Shown: positions 1 through 11,848, numbered from the stretch's first letter. The stretch: 64,000 nucleotides of DNA from Myxocyprinus asiaticus (GCF_019703515.2 NC_059346.1:55440001-55504000), one strand, 5' to 3'. The notes: a model not told the origin generated them from the letters alone. Numbers and translations are program-made.

Positions 1-226
1 AACAGGACTCAAACAAACAATCAAGCAACGAACACAAAACAGAGGGAGGTAGATATAGCCTGGGAACTAATGGTGACCGGGTGCGCTCATTCGCAGCAAG
101 CTGGCATGATCAGCGTTACCATGGAAACAATCAAGGCTTCCATGGCAACACTGATCACGTGACACCTAAACCTAACAGAGAGAACATAATGACAAAAGAA
201 AACAAACCAGCAGACTCACCGTGACA
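1..226 (-). repeat. 3' LTR of the Gypsy element (partial)
   Basis: On the minus strand it starts with TGTCACGGTGAG at 226. It matches 5373-5612 almost base for base, apart from small indels. The rest of this LTR lies to the left of the window, so the left target duplication cannot be read. Confidence 0.85.
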
Positions 227-1624
227 GTGACTGCACCCCCCCCCCCCAGGGACGCCTCTTGGTGGTCAGGTCCATAGCCCTCCCAGTCCACCAGGTATTG
301 AACCCCCCTGCCCCTGTATCTGACATCAAGTAACCGTCTGATAGAATAAGCCGGGGCGCCCTCCACCAGACGTGGCGGGTGCGGAAGGGTGAAGGTTAGA
401 CCGGATGATGGGTTTGACATGAGAACACCGGGTGGACACAACTAAGGAAAGGGGGCAATTTGAGATGGACCACCACCGGGCTAATGACCTTAGTGATGGG
501 AAAAGACCCAAAGAATCTGGACAGAGGTTACACGAGGAGAGTCGGAGAGGAATGTCTTTGGTAGACAACCAGACCTTCTGCCCGCAGATGTAAGCTGGAG
601 GTTTAGACCAGTGGAAATCTGCTGATTTATTAATACGAATGCCAGTCCGGAGGAGGGCTTCTCTGGCTATTCGCCAGATGCGACAGCACCGTTGGATGAA
701 GGCGTGTGCGGACAGGACCTGAGCGTCGGGTTCTTGGTCAGGGAACAGAGGAGGCTGGTAACTCCCCGTAGACGACGACGGAGGGGAAATGTGGTCATAC
801 TCGACCCAGTCTAAATGAGAGCTCCAAGAAGACGGATTACGGGAAGTGACGCAACTCAGGGTCTTTTCAAGCTCTCGGTTCGCCCATTCCGCCTGCCCAT
901 TAGTCTGGGGATGGAACCCAGAGGACAGACTTACAGTAGCCCCCAGCTGTCGGCAAAATTCTGCCCAAAACCGTGACACAAACTGGGGTCCCCTGTCAGA
1001 AACCACATCGACCGGGAGGCCATGAATGCAGAAGACTTCAATTGCTGTCTTCCTCGCTGAAGGTAATTTGAGGAGGGGAAAATGAGCAGCCTTCATGATG
1101 ACTGTGTTACCATGGGAAGGGGGGAGAATGGTAACACAGTCCATGGCAATGTGAGACCAGGGTCTCGAGGGGACTGACAGTGGTTGGAAGAGCCCGGCCG
1201 GAGGCTTACAGGAAGTCTTGTTAGCAGCACAGACTGGGCAGGTGGAAACATAACAACGAACATCCTGCACTAGCGACGGCCACCAGAATCGCTGTCTAAT
1301 GAGTGCCTGAGTACGAGCAGCCCCTTGATGACAGGTGACGTTGGACGAGTGGCCCCACCGGAGAACATGCATCAGGACTGACCGCGGAATGAATAACAGG
1401 CCCGTTGGGCACCTGGTGGGCAAGGTGGTGTTACGCAGTGCGGAACGGACTTTAGACTCCACGTCCCAGGACATCATGCCCACCACCCAGGAGGTGGGGA
1501 GGATGGTATCCGGAAGGGTGGTGGAGGTCCCGACTTCAAAACACCGGGAAAGGGCATCGGGCTTGGTGTTCTTGTAGCCCAGACGGTAGGATAAAATCAA
1601 GTCGAACCGGGTGAAAAACGGCAC
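172..1624 (-). pseudogene. Gypsy integrase with C-terminal chromodomain
   Basis: The main frame (1624-326) encodes a retroviral-type integrase, which joins element cDNA to host DNA in the nucleus. The N-terminal zinc-binding region shows two histidines (RWGHSSNVTCH) and CPVC. The core has the first aspartate in AMDCVT, the second in VSDRGPQF and the glutamate in NGQAEWANRELE, the DD35E triad. A short deletion removes the usual residues just before KAAHF. A second frame (441-172) carries a chromodomain (ARG-rich stretch, then [10 protein letters not shown]), which in this group steers integration to marked chromatin. The chromodomain is cut short at the poly-C tract and reads into the LTR. The frame switch and deletion make this a pseudogene. 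Confidence 0.85.
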
Positions 1625-1685
1625 CCAATGGGCCTGTCTGGAGTTAAGACATTTAGCTCCACGGATTTATTCCAAGTTATTTTGG

Positions 1686-3199
1686 TCAGTCCAGACTACA
1701 AAAGGTACCCCCTGAACCCTCTAACCAATGACGCCACTCGCCCAAGGCCAATCTGACAGCCAACAGCTCCCTATTACCGATGTTGTAATTCCGTTCGGCT
1801 GGGGACAGACGATGCAAAAAAAAAGGCACACGGATGCATCTTTCCATCTGAGGGAGGGCACTGTGACAGGACAGCACTGACCCTGACCTCTGATGCATCC
1901 ACCTCCACCACGAACTGACATACAGGGTCAGGAGTAATTAGAATGGGAGCAGTGCTAAACCTCTCTTTTAATTTGGAAAATGCGGCCTCAGCCGACGAGG
2001 ACCAACAGAACTTAATACGGGTGGAGGTAAGGTCCGTCAGAGGTGTGGCGAGCTGACTGAAGTTTCTGATGAAACGTGAGTAAAAATTGGTGAACCCCAA
2101 AAACCTTTGCAAGGACTTGCGGGTGTCTGGGGTTGGCCAATCAGAAACTGCTTTAACTTTAACAGTGTCCATGTGCACTCCCTCGGATGAAACAATGAAA
2201 CCCAGGAATGAAACCGATTACGCATGAAAAACACACTTCTCCGCCTTAATGAACAGTTGGTTTTCTAGCAGTGGCTGAAGCACCTGCCTGACGTGCTGGA
2301 CATGGACCTCAATATTCTGGGAGAAGATCAGAATATCCTCTAAATAAACAAAAACAATCAACCATATCCCGAAGCACGTCATTCACAAACCCCTGGAAGA
2401 CAACTAGGGCATTGACCAATCCGAACGGCATGACCGAATATTCAAAGTGCCCCCTATGGGTGTTAAAGGCTGTCTTCCACTCATCCCCCTTCCTGATCCG
2501 AATTAGGTGAAAAGCAATGCGTAGATCCAAATTTGTAAAGGCGGGCGCCCCCTGCAAGAGTTCGAAAGCTGAAGACATCAACGGCAAAGAATAGTGATTA
2601 TTTACCATGATATCATTCAGCCCCTGATAATCTATGCAGGGTCTAAGCTTGCAGTCCTTCTTCCCCGTGAAGAAGAACCCTGCCCCTGCAGGATAAGAGG
2701 AAGGGCGGATGAGACCAGCTGCCAGAGAATCAGTACTATATTTATTCATAGCTTCCCTCTCGGGAGCAGAGAGCGAATACAACCGACCTTGTGGAGGAGA
2801 AGTCCCAGGGTGCATATCGATTGCGTAATTGTACGGGTGATGAGGAGGAAAGGTTGCGGTGCAGGACCGACTGAACACCACCCCCAGATCGTGGTATGCC
2901 ATGGGTACACTGGATAAATCCGCTGGTTCATCCTGAAAATACACACAAGACTGGACAGGAGAGACAGCAGAGTTAAGACAACAGGAGAGACAAAAGGGAC
3001 TCCAGGCTAAAACAGAATTGGTTAACCAGTCAAAGTGTGGATTGTGTGATACCAACCAAGGATACCCGAGTACCACCAGTGCGGAGGGAGAGCGGATCAG
3101 CAGCAAGGAAAGTTGCTCAGTGTGGTTCCCCGTGACGAGGGTAAGCGGCTCCGTAGAATGGGTGATGGTTGACAGGGATGAGCCACTAAGGGAGTACAC
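1686..3199 (-). pseudogene. Gypsy reverse transcriptase and RNase H
   Basis: The frame at 3199-2309 starts with the end of the protease ([16 protein letters not shown]). Reverse transcriptase follows, with [14 protein letters not shown], a [11 protein letters not shown] box and the VMPFGLVNA motif. The frame breaks just before the catalytic box; in the next frame the sequence reads [11 protein letters not shown], so the usual YxDD has become YLED. RNase H follows at 2178-1774 (VEVDASE, the first acidic residue) and 1898-1686 ([14 protein letters not shown], the catalytic glutamate), in different frames. The family copies element RNA into DNA in cytoplasmic particles. At least three frameshifts and the altered catalytic box show the copy is inactive. 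Confidence 0.85.
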
Positions 3200-4305
3200 C
3201 GTAATGGTTCGGCCAATTTAGCCACTGGAATCTGCCAACTGGAAGCCATGGCAGCATCAATGAAGTTTTCCTCTGCTCCAGAGTCCACCAGGGCAGAAAC
3301 AGAGTGCGTAGTCGATCTGTGCTGCAGCCAGGCCAGGAGAACAGGTCATTATGTGGTGTTTTTGCTCAGAGGAGTTGCGCTCACCAGTAACCCCTTGTCT
3401 ACCAATGAATGGGGGCTTTTACCAGACAGTTGGCGATGACATGACCAGGACCAGCACAGTAGAGACGAAGCCCCTTGGACATACGCTGCTGCCTCTCTCT
3501 CCAAGATAAACATGTCCTCCCGATCTGCATTGGTTCCACTTCAGATGGTTGCTCTGAGACCCCGGCCACAGGAGTGGGAGGATGGTAACGGTCAGCCGAC
3601 CTAGGAGATGAGGAGCAACATCAGCTGCGTTCGAGTGCAAGGCATTGGTCAACCCTTATGGCAAGAGTGACCAGATCATCAAAACGGGAAGGTAAATCCA
3701 GAGTGTAAACCTCATTGTGGATCGAATCTGACAAACCATCCAGGAACAGACTCCAAAGGGCTGCCTTATTCCACTCGGCAGAAGCGGCAAGAGTGCGGAA
3801 CTCGATAGCATAATCCGTAGAAAACACGCAGAAGCTCTGCCGAAAACTCCTGGAAAGATGAACAGCAAGGGTGGCGACTCTCCCATACAGCAGTTCCCCA
3901 CTGGCCGGGCCTCCCAGTCAAGAGCGTGATAATGAAGGCGACCTTGACTGCCTCCATGGAGTAAGTTGAGGGCTGCAGCGAGAAACAGAGTGAACACTGC
4001 ATGAGGAATGTGCGACAGCTCCCCGCCTCACCTGAGTATGGAGGTGGAGAATTGACATGGAGCTCAGAGTGTCCAGGGCTAGGGAGAACTGCTGGCGGCA
4101 GTGAAGGAACCTCCGCAGTAGAGTCAGAGTCAGGAGGCTGACAGAGTTGCGGGAGTCATTGAACCAAAGTGGTGAGTTTGGCTAGCTGAGAGGCCACCAT
4201 TTCAATGGAACTGTTGGAAGCGGAGATCTGGTCCTGCTGGCGACCCAGAAACGCTCCCTGTTGAGCGAGCGCAGCACGCAGATCAGTCTGCTTTGCTGGA
4301 TCCAT
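3097..4305 (-). pseudogene. Gypsy gag and protease remains
   Basis: The likely gag start is the ATG at 4305 (minus strand; MDPAKQTDLRAAL), just inside the 5' LTR. It reads through a glutamine-rich stretch and meets a stop near 4160. Capsid-like sequence resumes at 3827-3621 (YAIEFRTLAASAEWN, then LFLDGLSDSIHNEV), typical of fish Gypsy gag. The aspartic protease signature DSGAEENFID is at 3288-3259. Several frame changes separate the pieces. Gag would form the particle shell and the protease would cut the polyprotein. I base the gag call on resemblance to known chromodomain-Gypsy gag and on position. Confidence 0.7.
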
Positions 4306-4390
4306 TCTGGCTCGATTGTTCTGTCAGGAAGGATGAGACAAAAGATCCAAGTGCGGAGAACAATGATCCGTTTATTAATATAAACATAGT

Positions 4391-4758
4391 GGGGGCCTGG
4401 GTAGCTCAGCAAGTAAAGACGCTGACTACCACCCCTGGAGTCACGAGTTCGAATACAGGGTGTGCTGAGTGACTCCAGCCAGGTCTCCTCAGCAACCAAA
4501 TTGGCCCGGTTGCTAGGGAGGGAAGAGTCACATGGGGTAACCTCCTCATGGTCGCTATAATGTGGTTCGCTCTCGGTGGGGCACATGGTGAGATGTGCGT
4601 GGATGCCGCGGAGAATAGCGTGAAGCCTCCACATGCGCTATGTCTCCGCGGTAACGTGCTCAACAAGCCACGTGATAAGATGCGTGGATTGACGGTCTCG
4701 GACGCAGAGGCATCTGAGATTCGTCCTCCACCTCCCGGATTGAGGCGAGTCACTACGC
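4391..4758 (+). mobile_element. tRNA-derived SINE, 3' truncated (copy 1)
   Basis: The head reads like a tRNA, with a box A (TAGCTCAGCAAGT) and a box B (GAGTTCGAATAC), the internal RNA polymerase III promoter. The body is shared with 60077-60501 and 62246-62686. This copy stops at 4758, where the other two continue with CACCACGAGGAC and an A-rich tail, so it is truncated exactly at the edge of the palindrome. Confidence 0.85.
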
Positions 4759-5282
4759 TTACCATCCTGCCTGTTTGCCTCACTTCCTTGATGCTACTTC
4801 TGAGTTTCTCATCAGTGATACTTCTCTGCACCGGGACTGCTCTGCACACGACCACTATGCACACAAGCCTATGAACATACTACTCTCTCTGGACTCCTTG
4901 AGGATCTACTCTACACGACCACTTCGCACACAAGCCTACGAACACACCATCCTTCTCCATGCTGCAGTCGGTGCCAGGTTCCTCTCTCAAAGCTTTACCA
5001 GCCTTACTGTTTATATATATATATATATAAACAGTAAGGCTGGTAAAGCTTTGAGAGAGGAACCTGGCACCGACTGCAGCATGGAGAAGGATGGTGTGTT
5101 CGTAGGCTTGTGTGCGAAGTGGTCGTGTAGAGTAGATCCTCAAGGAGTCCAGAGAGAGTAGTATGTTCATAGGCTTGTGTGCATAGTGGTCGTGTGCAGA
5201 GCAGTCCCGGTGCAGAGAAGTATCACTGATGAGAAACTCAGAAGTAGCATCAAGGAAGTGAGGCAAACAGGCAGGATGGTAA
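4759..5282. repeat. Spacerless inverted repeat (2 x 262 bp palindrome)
   Basis: The two arms, 4759-5020 and 5021-5282, are reverse complements around 5020.5, where the sequence is an alternating TATATA run. The forward frame at 4775 and the reverse frame at 5266 translate to the same 128 residues, so I could find no mismatch between the arms. The right arm is native LTR sequence; the left arm is an inverted copy that abuts the SINE. Confidence 0.9.
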
Positions 5283-5612
5283 CCACAATCCCGGCACACA
5301 CAGTGCAGACTGGTAACCAATATAAAGACACGATACAGGATATACTAGAGCAGAGGGAGAGAGTGGTAAGAAACAGGACTCAAACAAACAATCGAGCAAC
5401 GAACACAAACAGAGGGCGGTAGATATAGCCCGGGAACTAATGGCGATCAGGTTCCCGCTTGTTCGCAGAAAGCTGGCATGTTCAACGTTACCATGGAAAC
5501 AATCAAGGCTTCCATGACAGTGCTGATCACACGAGTCAGACACACCTGAACCCAACAGAGAGAACATAATGACAAAAGAAAACAAACCAGCGGACTCACC
5601 GAGACCGTGACA

Positions 5613-6416
5613 TACAGTGGACACTATGCATGACGGGGGCATCGCTTCATGTGCTTCCTTTCTTACCCTGACGCGCCCATCGCTTTGGAATAGGGTAAAT
5701 CTGGACTCATCAGATCACATTACCTTTTTCCATTGCTACACAGTCCAATCTTTATGCTCCCTAGCAAATTGAAGTAGTTTTTTTCCAATTAGCGTCACTA
5801 GCAAGTGGATTTCTTGTAAACACAGCTGTTTAGTCCCAATCCTGTAAGTTCTTGTTGCATTGTGCGTGTGGAAATGCTCTTATTTTTAACTAAAGTACTT
5901 CATGCTCTTACTTTCACTATTAAACATAGCTGTGAGTTCTACAGTCGATTTTTTTTTTTATTTTTTTTTTTTTTATTTTTTTCTCTTTACGATGTGACTT
6001 CCAAGCATTTTAGTGATCTCTGATCATGATCATTCAAGATTTTTTTCTGACCACGTTTCTTCTGCAAAGCTGATGGTTCTCCACTATCCTTCCAGGTTTT
6101 AATAATGCGTTGGACAGTTCTTAACCCAATTCCAGTTATTTCAGCAATCCCTTTAGTTGTTTTCTTTGCTTGATGCAGACCAATAATTTGCCCCTTCTGA
6201 AACACAGTAACATCTTTTCCACGACCATGGGATACGTATTCCGACATGGTGGTTTAAGAAATGAGAAGCTACACACTGCATCAGTTAGGGTTAAAAGAAT
6301 TGCTGCAAGCTGAAACATATTAATCACTGCAATAATGATCCAATCATAGGCTCTTAAGTATCTGCTTATTTAAATCCAAACTGCAGCTTTTATTTTTTGG
6401 CCAGGCAGTGTATTTA
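5613..6416 (-). mobile_element. Tc1-like transposon relic (cut by the Gypsy element)
   Basis: The minus-strand frame 6247-5987 encodes a Tc1-type DNA-binding N-terminus: GKDVTVFQKGQIIGLHQ, then the second helix-turn-helix GIGLRTVQRIIKTW. Downstream (5960-5613) broken frames still show LQFAREHKDWTV and SDESRFTLFQSDGRV, which holds the first catalytic aspartate. A terminal-repeat-like end (CACTGCCTGGCC on the minus strand) lies near 6400-6412. The rest of the transposase is missing at the LTR junction. The element is non-functional. Confidence 0.8.
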
Positions 6417-6559
6417 GGGTTAAGGGTCAACCCAAACAAACCTATTTAAAAAAGTGATACTTGCCTTAACAAACACACTGTAAACCCTAATGCTCAAAAT
6501 ATTTAATTGTTTTGTAATCTAAATACAGTTTTTTTATTTTTCTTCCTTTTTTGACTATA
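6417..6559. other. AT-rich intergenic DNA
   Basis: I see no coding or structural signal here. It separates the Tc1 relic from the hAT-like repeat. Confidence 0.5.
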
Positions 6560-7784
6560 AACAACTTAATAACAAGTGAAAAAATCTGAAAAGTACAGTA
6601 AAGACAACCACTGACCAAATAAACTTATATTAAAAATACATCCTCTGAAAAAGGCCTGAATATCTTATGCTTCTAAAACAAGAAAAAGCCAGTTGATCTT
6701 GTTTTAAGGATTTTTAGATATTTTTACAGAAAAATAATATAAATAATATAATAATATACAAATATAAAAGTTCCCATCAAGATTAAGAACTTATTTCAAA
6801 GGTCTTACTAGAGAAAGAAAAATTATGATCTAACATGGATTTTCTTGATATGACCATGCCTGGTAGCAGGTGCATGTAAAATGGCTAGAAATAACATTTT
6901 AGCTTAGCATAAGGCTAAATGTTAACATGACAATTTACACAAGGTTTATTTCTATTTCTGCTGCTCCAAACTTACTTCTAACTTCTCTGTCTGCTCGAAT
7001 GAATGTACACATCTTAAGAAAGTGTTTCACCACTGTTTAAACGCTCCTTGGATCACATCATTTATATGGATAAATGTTTTCTAACAGAATAGACTAAATA
7101 TTAAATGAAACAAATGACAATAAAATGCAAAGTAATCTCTTCAGTAATCAAAATACTTTTTGAATGTAACTTCTGATCAGTGTTCGGTGTAATGTATTAC
7201 TAAGTAATTAATTACTGTAATTACTTTTTCATTAAAAGGTAAAGTAAGGGATTACTCTTAAATTCTCAGTAATTTAATTACAGTTACTTCTGATGTAATT
7301 GTGTTAAATACTGTATAGACTATAGAACAATTCTTTATAAAACAATAGTGAATTTAAAATAGAAATGTAATGTCTAGTGTTAAAATGTATGTTTTCTAAT
7401 TTAATGCAGCCCCCTTAATTTCTTTGGCCAGTTCATGAATAATTTATTTTGATTTCAAATAATTTATTTGAAAGAAATAAAAGAACAGTTTCATGTCTAT
7501 CCTTGTATTTTTCAACTGGTCGAGGTTGATGAGGGTTTTAGAAAGTAATTAGTAATAAGTAATGCAATTACTTTTCAGACAGAGTAATTAGTACAGTAAT
7601 CAATTTGCACTGTAGAAGATGTAATTAGTAGTTAGTAATTAATTACTTTTTTAGAGTAACTTACCCAACATTGATTCTGATTACCAACTATTTGAATTGT
7701 AACTGTAGTGGTATACAGTTACTAATATTTTGTAATTTTAAATATGTAATCCCGTTACATGTATTTCATCACTCCCCAACCCTA
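6560..7784 (-). mobile_element. hAT-like nonautonomous element, copy A (partial)
   Basis: Read on the minus strand from 7784 (AGGGTTGGGGAGTGATG), it follows the complete copy at 12929-13774 closely. The far end is lost near 6560. A second repeat (7167-7675) is inserted inside it. It contains no coding capacity. Confidence 0.75.
7167..7675 (-). mobile_element. hAT-like MITE nested in copy A
   Basis: On the minus strand it opens with CAATGTTGGGTAAGTTACTC and closes with GAACACTGA. It interrupts sequence that is continuous in copy B (around 13033), and a short TCAGAA duplication flanks it. The body is rich in TAATTACT motifs. The same family occurs at 11849-12714. Confidence 0.65.
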
Positions 7785-8444
7785 TTTGCATGGCACTCGA
7801 CAGGAAGAGTAAATGTTAAAATTAAGTGTTACTATATAATGTGCATGTATAATTAGCATGCTAGCATTCACGTTAGCTCATTTTAGCTAGTAAGATTTTC
7901 ATTACTTGAAGTATTTAAATTGAGATTACTTGTTAAATTTAAATTCAGCCAAACAGTTACATTTAAAGTTAAGTGCTATCAAAATGTACGAGTTAGCTTA
8001 CTCAATATTTAGTTAAGGACAACATGCGTGTTTAGTACAAAACTAAAATCTGAAAGTTCAATTAACTTAAACTTGGGAGTTTATTAACTTCATTGTCAGG
8101 CAACTCACACTCAACTGGACATGAAGCTAATAAAAGAAAGTCCCTTATATTCACATTTCTGAAGGGCAGATCTTCCAATATCAGATAGATTCAGTCAGTT
8201 TGTGAATGTCTCTTATTGTTAACTATCATAGCTATCCACTTATCTTTTGTTTCAAAGCTAGTCACATAGCCAGAACACAATTCATTGTGGTTTTAGGAAA
8301 GCATTTAGATCTACAGTTATATGGCACTTTTAACAAATATACTCTTTGGTGCCCAATGACTATTTTCTAAAGCTTCAGAGTCACAAATTCCATGTTTTTT
8401 GTTGTGAGAGCTATTGTGTGTTTAAACTTATATCTGAGATAGAA
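7785..8444. other. AT-rich intergenic DNA
   Basis: No gene, splice-bounded exon or clear terminal repeat is visible in this 660-bp stretch. Confidence 0.5.
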
Positions 8445-10350
8445 TTAACCCTCCTATGGTATTGAAAAAGGGCACCTCCCTTTGGAATTTGCGATTACAT
8501 TTTGACCAGAATTTGTTTTTTTTTAATGATTATAATGATACCATTTCTTCTTCCCTGAACTAAGAACAAAAAACTGTGCATTTCTTTTGGGATTTTATGC
8601 TATTTTGATCTTATTTACATGTAAATTTATAAATGTTATGATTAATTTACATATTCAAATAAGCAAATTTTTAAAAAAAAATTAAAATAAAATTCAGAAC
8701 CTACACTTCTATAAGTTGAAACCGTAACAGCCAGTAGATGGCTGTAGCTACCTACTGTGAAGTCTAACGGCTTGTTGTAACCTAATTTTATATTTTATCA
8801 CAAGATATACATTTGGATATACTGTATATTTAGACATTATCAAACTATTATTTGTCAAAATTTAGCATTTTAAATTGATTTGAAGGGTCAGTTTTTGCAG
8901 TTAATTTCATTATGCTTGCAATCAAACCTGACCATGGCGTTACAAAGAGAAGACACAGAATAAGCATTTTTCTACCAATCATTTATTTAAAACATAAAAA
9001 TGTAATAACTCAAAGTAAATGCATAATAATGTCAGGAAAATGAACATCAAGAAACAGAAATAAACTGCAAAATTCTGAAAATTCAGAGTATAAAATACAA
9101 TTTCAAACTTTCTATAGTAAAAAATTATTTTGCAAAAGTGTGTGTTCTGCATTGTGAGTGTGTTATCATCTCAGCCCTTCATTTCTGAGTGTGTTTAGCA
9201 TTATGACTGAATTATGAATGTTGATTTTGATGTTTGTTTTGGATCATTGTCCTGCTGGAAGATCCAACCAGGGCCCATTGTAAGCTTTCTGGCTGAGGTA
9301 GCCAGGTTTTGATTTTTTTATCTGTTGGTATTTGATAGAGTCTGTGATGCCATGTATCTGAACAAGATGTCCAGGACCTCTCGCATAAAAACAGCCCAAC
9401 AACATTAAAGATTGAGCACCACCGTAGGCATTGGGACCTTCATCTCTGTGTGCGCCAAACCCATCTCTGGTGTTTGTTGCCAAAATATTTTTTGTTTCAT
9501 CTGACCATAGAACCCGGTCGCATTTGAAGTTGCAGTAGTGTCTGGCAAATTGAAGACGATTGAGTTTGTTGTTGGATAAGAGCAGAGGCTTTTTTCTTGG
9601 AACTCTCCCAAACAACTTTTGGTGATGTAGGTGATGTCTGATTATTATTTATTTTTTATTTTTTATTTTTTTTTAGACTTTCTGACCCCAAGACCCAACT
9701 AATTTCTGCAGTTCTCCAGCTGTGATACTTGGAGATTCTTTGGCCAATTGAACCATCCTCCTCACTGTGCGTGCAGACAATATAGACACACGTCCTTTTC
9801 CAGGCAGATTCTTAAGATCTCCAGTTGATTGGAACTTGTTAATTATTGCCCTGATGGTGGAAATGGGCATTTTCAGTGCTTTGGCTATTTTCTTATAGCC
9901 ACTTCACATTTTGTGTAGCTCATCAACCTTTTGCTGCGCATCAGAACAGTATTCTTTAGTCTAACCCACTGGGATTGATGATTAAGGGAATTTGGCCTGT
10001 GTGTTACCTCATATTTATACCCCTGTGAAACAGGAAGTCATGGCTGAACAGTTTCATGTTACTAGTCACTCAGGTGCACTAAAAAATTAGAAATATGAAT
10101 GGGAATATACTTCAGATATATTTTACTCATAAGAATTTCAATAATTGTGGCCAGCGTGTTTTGGAGAAAAATATGTATTTAATATTGAGATATTTCCTCT
10201 CTTTCAATTGTTTTACTTCAATTAAGTCTTCTTTGCTCATATTTACCAAGGGTGCCAATATATTTGGCCACAACTGTAAAGGAAACCATTTTAATTAAAT
10301 GAGGACATTTTTTCTTGGTCAAAAATGACCGAATACCATAGGATGGTTAA
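8445..10350. mobile_element. piggyBac-like element flanked by TTAA
   Basis: The left end reads TTAACCCTCCTATGGTATT and the right end is its near-perfect complement AATACCATAGGATGGTTAA. TTAA at both outer edges is the piggyBac target signature. No piggyBac transposase can be read inside, so it is nonautonomous. A Tc1-like element occupies much of the interior. Confidence 0.6.
9205..10279 (-). pseudogene. Tc1-like transposase relic
   Basis: A terminal repeat near 10250-10279 (minus strand TACAGTTGTGGCCAAATATA) begins the element. The frame 9870-9673 has the helix-turn-helix part (ISTIRAIINKFQSTGDL, then GKGRVSILSARTVRRMV). The frame 9615-9244 has the catalytic start: RLQFARHYCNF, then VLWSDETKNIL with the first aspartate. 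A shift to another frame gives [15 protein letters not shown], with the second aspartate. The C-terminus with the catalytic glutamate and the left terminal repeat are missing. It is a dead DD34E cut-and-paste transposon lying inside the TTAA-flanked element. Confidence 0.85.
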
Positions 10351-11848
10351 CCTGAAAATTAGGTCTTCAAATGTCTGTAAACACTCTTAAAATGGTGATT
10401 TGGGCACATTCCATGTCTGAGGTCTTGACCTTCTTGACTTATCCAACAATTACAATCAAACAATGTTACACTTTTAACATAATATGTTGAATTGATATTA
10501 TAGATGTTACCATTGTCAAATAAGAGTATAAAAGAGCACCTGAAACTCTACTTTTTTGTTTTTGTTTCAACCAATAGTTATGTTTGTAAATGGAGGTGTT
10601 TAACTTCTTTTTTTCATGTAGTAAGTGAGTGCCTGAATATTTTCCATCCAATTTTCCACTTTCCCGTGTCAAGGAACATTACATTGTTTTGTAATGGGGG
10701 AAAATCATGCTGTTACAAAATGTGGGATGCAACTTAATTTTACATTTTTGGTAATTATAATTATTAAATAATTAATAAATTACATTTGGAGCCTTTGTAC
10801 ATCATGGCAGGAGGACAAGAAAATAATTTCATTCTATTTTTTATTTAATAGATATATATTTGTTGTGTTGACTGCATTCATTATGCTCAACCATTCAATC
10901 CTGTTACCCAAATTACTGTCAAATTATTTTCAAATAAATATTTTTCTTTTTAAAATTAAAATTTGGTCTATTTAATGGTAATGATTTTGATAACAGGATA
11001 AGATTAAAATAAACTAAAACAGTAATAGCAATATATCTATTTATATTTATCTATATACAGTATATATCTTCTTCATATAATATCTATTTTAACTTCCTGA
11101 GGTTTACGATCTGTTCGCCATTTATTGAAAAAAAAAAAAATGTTTTAAAAGGCCCCATTTTGTATCCTATTAAGTGCGATTAAAAAAGGGTATGTCTGTG
11201 AATATTAAAATTAATAATAATAATGTCTATATCTCAGTCATAAAAACTAGAACAATGATAGTAGAAGATAACACATCAAAGGCTTCATGGTCACAATTTC
11301 TTAATAACCAATAAACTGATAACAAATTCAGCAGGACATGTGCTTACACAGCAGATACATTCATACACTATATTCATTTAGTGATCCTTAAATTGGTTTT
11401 GCTTCAGGACCCGGATTTTAAAATGGTCATCAAGTGTCAACCCAACACATTGCCAAAATTGTTTATCATACAAATGTTCAAATTTGTCGTTTATATTAAA
11501 CATTGAAATTTATCACAACAGCTGCATTGACCTAACGATATCATTTGTATGAACCTGTTGAACTCACTCCAGGTAATGAAAATCAATATGATAAAACACC
11601 ATGCTGTTCAATAGGGACGCCAAAATTAATGCTTGCCATTAATTGTAATGCTTTTATTGGATCAACTTTTGGAATCACTGAACTTAAAACTACAACTTTT
11701 TCATCTTAAATCATCCTCTTTTCATCATCAGTAAACTGAAAATTAAATATTTTATCAAAGATTCAATAGTCTGTTTAAAATGCCACCGATCTGCACTAGG
11801 GACTTTCCACTCAAAAAGCTTAAGAGACAATACATATGCAACACAATC
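10351..11848. other. AT-rich intergenic DNA
   Basis: This 1.5-kb AT-rich stretch has no convincing open frame or exon. Short AT microsatellite-like runs occur around 11028-11070. Confidence 0.5.

Larger units (their letters stand above)
1..5612 (-). mobile_element. Decayed Ty3/Gypsy LTR retrotransposon with chromodomain integrase
   Basis: On the minus strand the order is LTR, gag, protease, reverse transcriptase, RNase H, integrase, chromodomain, LTR, the standard Ty3/Gypsy order. The first 226 bases closely match 5373-5612, which identifies the two LTRs; the 3' LTR runs off the left edge. A run of C at about 237-249, which reads as poly-G on the coding strand, sits just inside the 3' LTR and fits a polypurine tract. 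Every reading frame is broken by frameshifts or stops, so the element is dead. Its 5' LTR is interrupted by a SINE and an inverted duplication. The 5' LTR abuts a Tc1 relic at 5613, so the retrotransposon probably landed in that older transposon. The chromodomain and domain order argue against Ty1/Copia or BEL. Confidence 0.9.
4322..5612 (-). repeat. 5' LTR of the Gypsy element, interrupted
   Basis: The LTR begins at 5612 (minus strand, TGTCACGGTCTCGG) and reads without interruption to about 5021. It resumes at 4390-4322 with ATTAATAAACGGATC and ends with CTTCCTGACA just before the gag leader. Between the two parts lie an inverted copy of the last 262 bases of the LTR's first part (4759-5020) and a truncated SINE (4391-4758). 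Without these inserts the LTR would be about 660 bp. Confidence 0.75.

Noticed and set aside
4391..4480. tRNA gene (box A and box B present)
   Set aside because: The same head occurs at 60501 and 62246, each followed by the same 300-bp body and an A-rich tail, so these are SINEs.
4775..5266. Two open frames encoding the same 128-aa protein on opposite strands
   Set aside because: The identity is explained by the palindrome; the sequence is LTR DNA with no protein domain.
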